From a bacterium (GTDB lineage Bacteria; Atribacterota; JS1; SB-45; 34-128), in assembly GCA_018903015.1 (NCBI GenBank), contig JAHIPR010000132.1, positions 1 to 6,737 of the forward strand: a stretch of 6,737 nt of DNA. Reading direction: 5' to 3'. Positions 6,646 through 6,737 of the stretch are shown here, in pieces. How positions within the stretch are numbered: the stretch's first letter is position 1; each line of letters begins with the position of its first letter. The notes under the pieces are model-generated. The model was given only the letters and a program-made list of their open reading frames with translations. It searched no databases and was not told the DNA's origin. Made by a program: the position numbers and the translations under genes.

Positions 6646-6737
6646 ATGCAACGGAAAAAGCGAGTTTTAGTGATTTTTACCGGAGGGACCATAGTCAGTG
6701 GTTTTCAGGGTAAGGATAAGGTTACAGGTCCGAATAA
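6646..6737 (+). CDS. L-asparaginase family protein, N-terminal start (partial)
   Basis: Only 30 codons are visible before the right edge. The peptide MQRKKRVLVIFTGGTIVSG continues with FQGKDKVTG. The hydrophobic strand followed by TGGTI (T12-I16) is the signature of the asparaginase/glutaminase superfamily; T12 is the N-terminal catalytic threonine. There is no signal peptide, so a cytoplasmic enzyme is expected, hydrolysing L-asparagine to aspartate and ammonia. It is separated from the diguanylate cyclase by 117 bases and may be its own transcription unit. The remote possibility of the glutamyl-tRNA(Gln) amidotransferase subunit GatD, which shares TGGTI, is disfavoured: GatD is archaeal and carries the motif after an N-terminal domain. 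Confidence 0.85.
   Translation, partial: MQRKKRVLVIFTGGTIVSGFQGKDKVTGPN

Overview
The window is an AT-rich bacterial segment with compact, mostly plus-strand genes, strong AGGAGG-type ribosome binding sites and short overlaps between genes. This fits a low-GC bacterium such as a clostridial-type Firmicute or a deep-branching anaerobic lineage (for example Thermotogota or Atribacterota-like). There is no rRNA or other phylogenetic marker, so the assignment stays loose.

Layout. Positions 2-3095 are a tightly packed operon for nucleoside uptake and cleavage. It holds the last 54 residues of an ABC ATPase, two BPD_transp_2-family permeases of the YufP/YufQ (NupP/NupQ) type, and an inosine-uridine-type nucleoside hydrolase. 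Next, at 3104-3447, is the wreck of a TRZ/ATZ-type amidohydrolase (nucleobase or S-adenosylhomocysteine deaminase family). It is reduced to three short pieces by two large deletions, each with a frame change. Positions 3480-4850 carry an intact ADP-ribosylglycohydrolase-fold protein with an extra N-terminal region. Directly after its stop codon, 4851-4949 preserves only the N-terminus of a Gpt-type xanthine/guanine phosphoribosyltransferase. A soluble PAS-GAF-GGDEF diguanylate cyclase follows at 4987-6528. After a short intergenic stretch the window ends inside the start of an L-asparaginase-family gene (6646 to the edge).

How the genes work together. The intact genes would import a nucleoside and split it into base and ribose. 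The two genes that would act next on the free base, a deaminase-type amidohydrolase and a purine phosphoribosyltransferase, are both fossils here. The locus therefore looks like a purine-nucleoside salvage island that keeps import and cleavage but has lost its local base-processing steps. The ADP-ribosylglycohydrolase-like protein has kept its metal-binding signatures, and its position suggests a ribosyl-linked substrate. The diguanylate cyclase has no obvious metabolic link to its neighbours and may have been placed here by the rearrangement that truncated gpt.

No mobile element, CRISPR array, tRNA or convincing riboswitch was seen. The two gene fossils are the main non-obvious content, and both are recognised only by reading short stretches in shifting frames.
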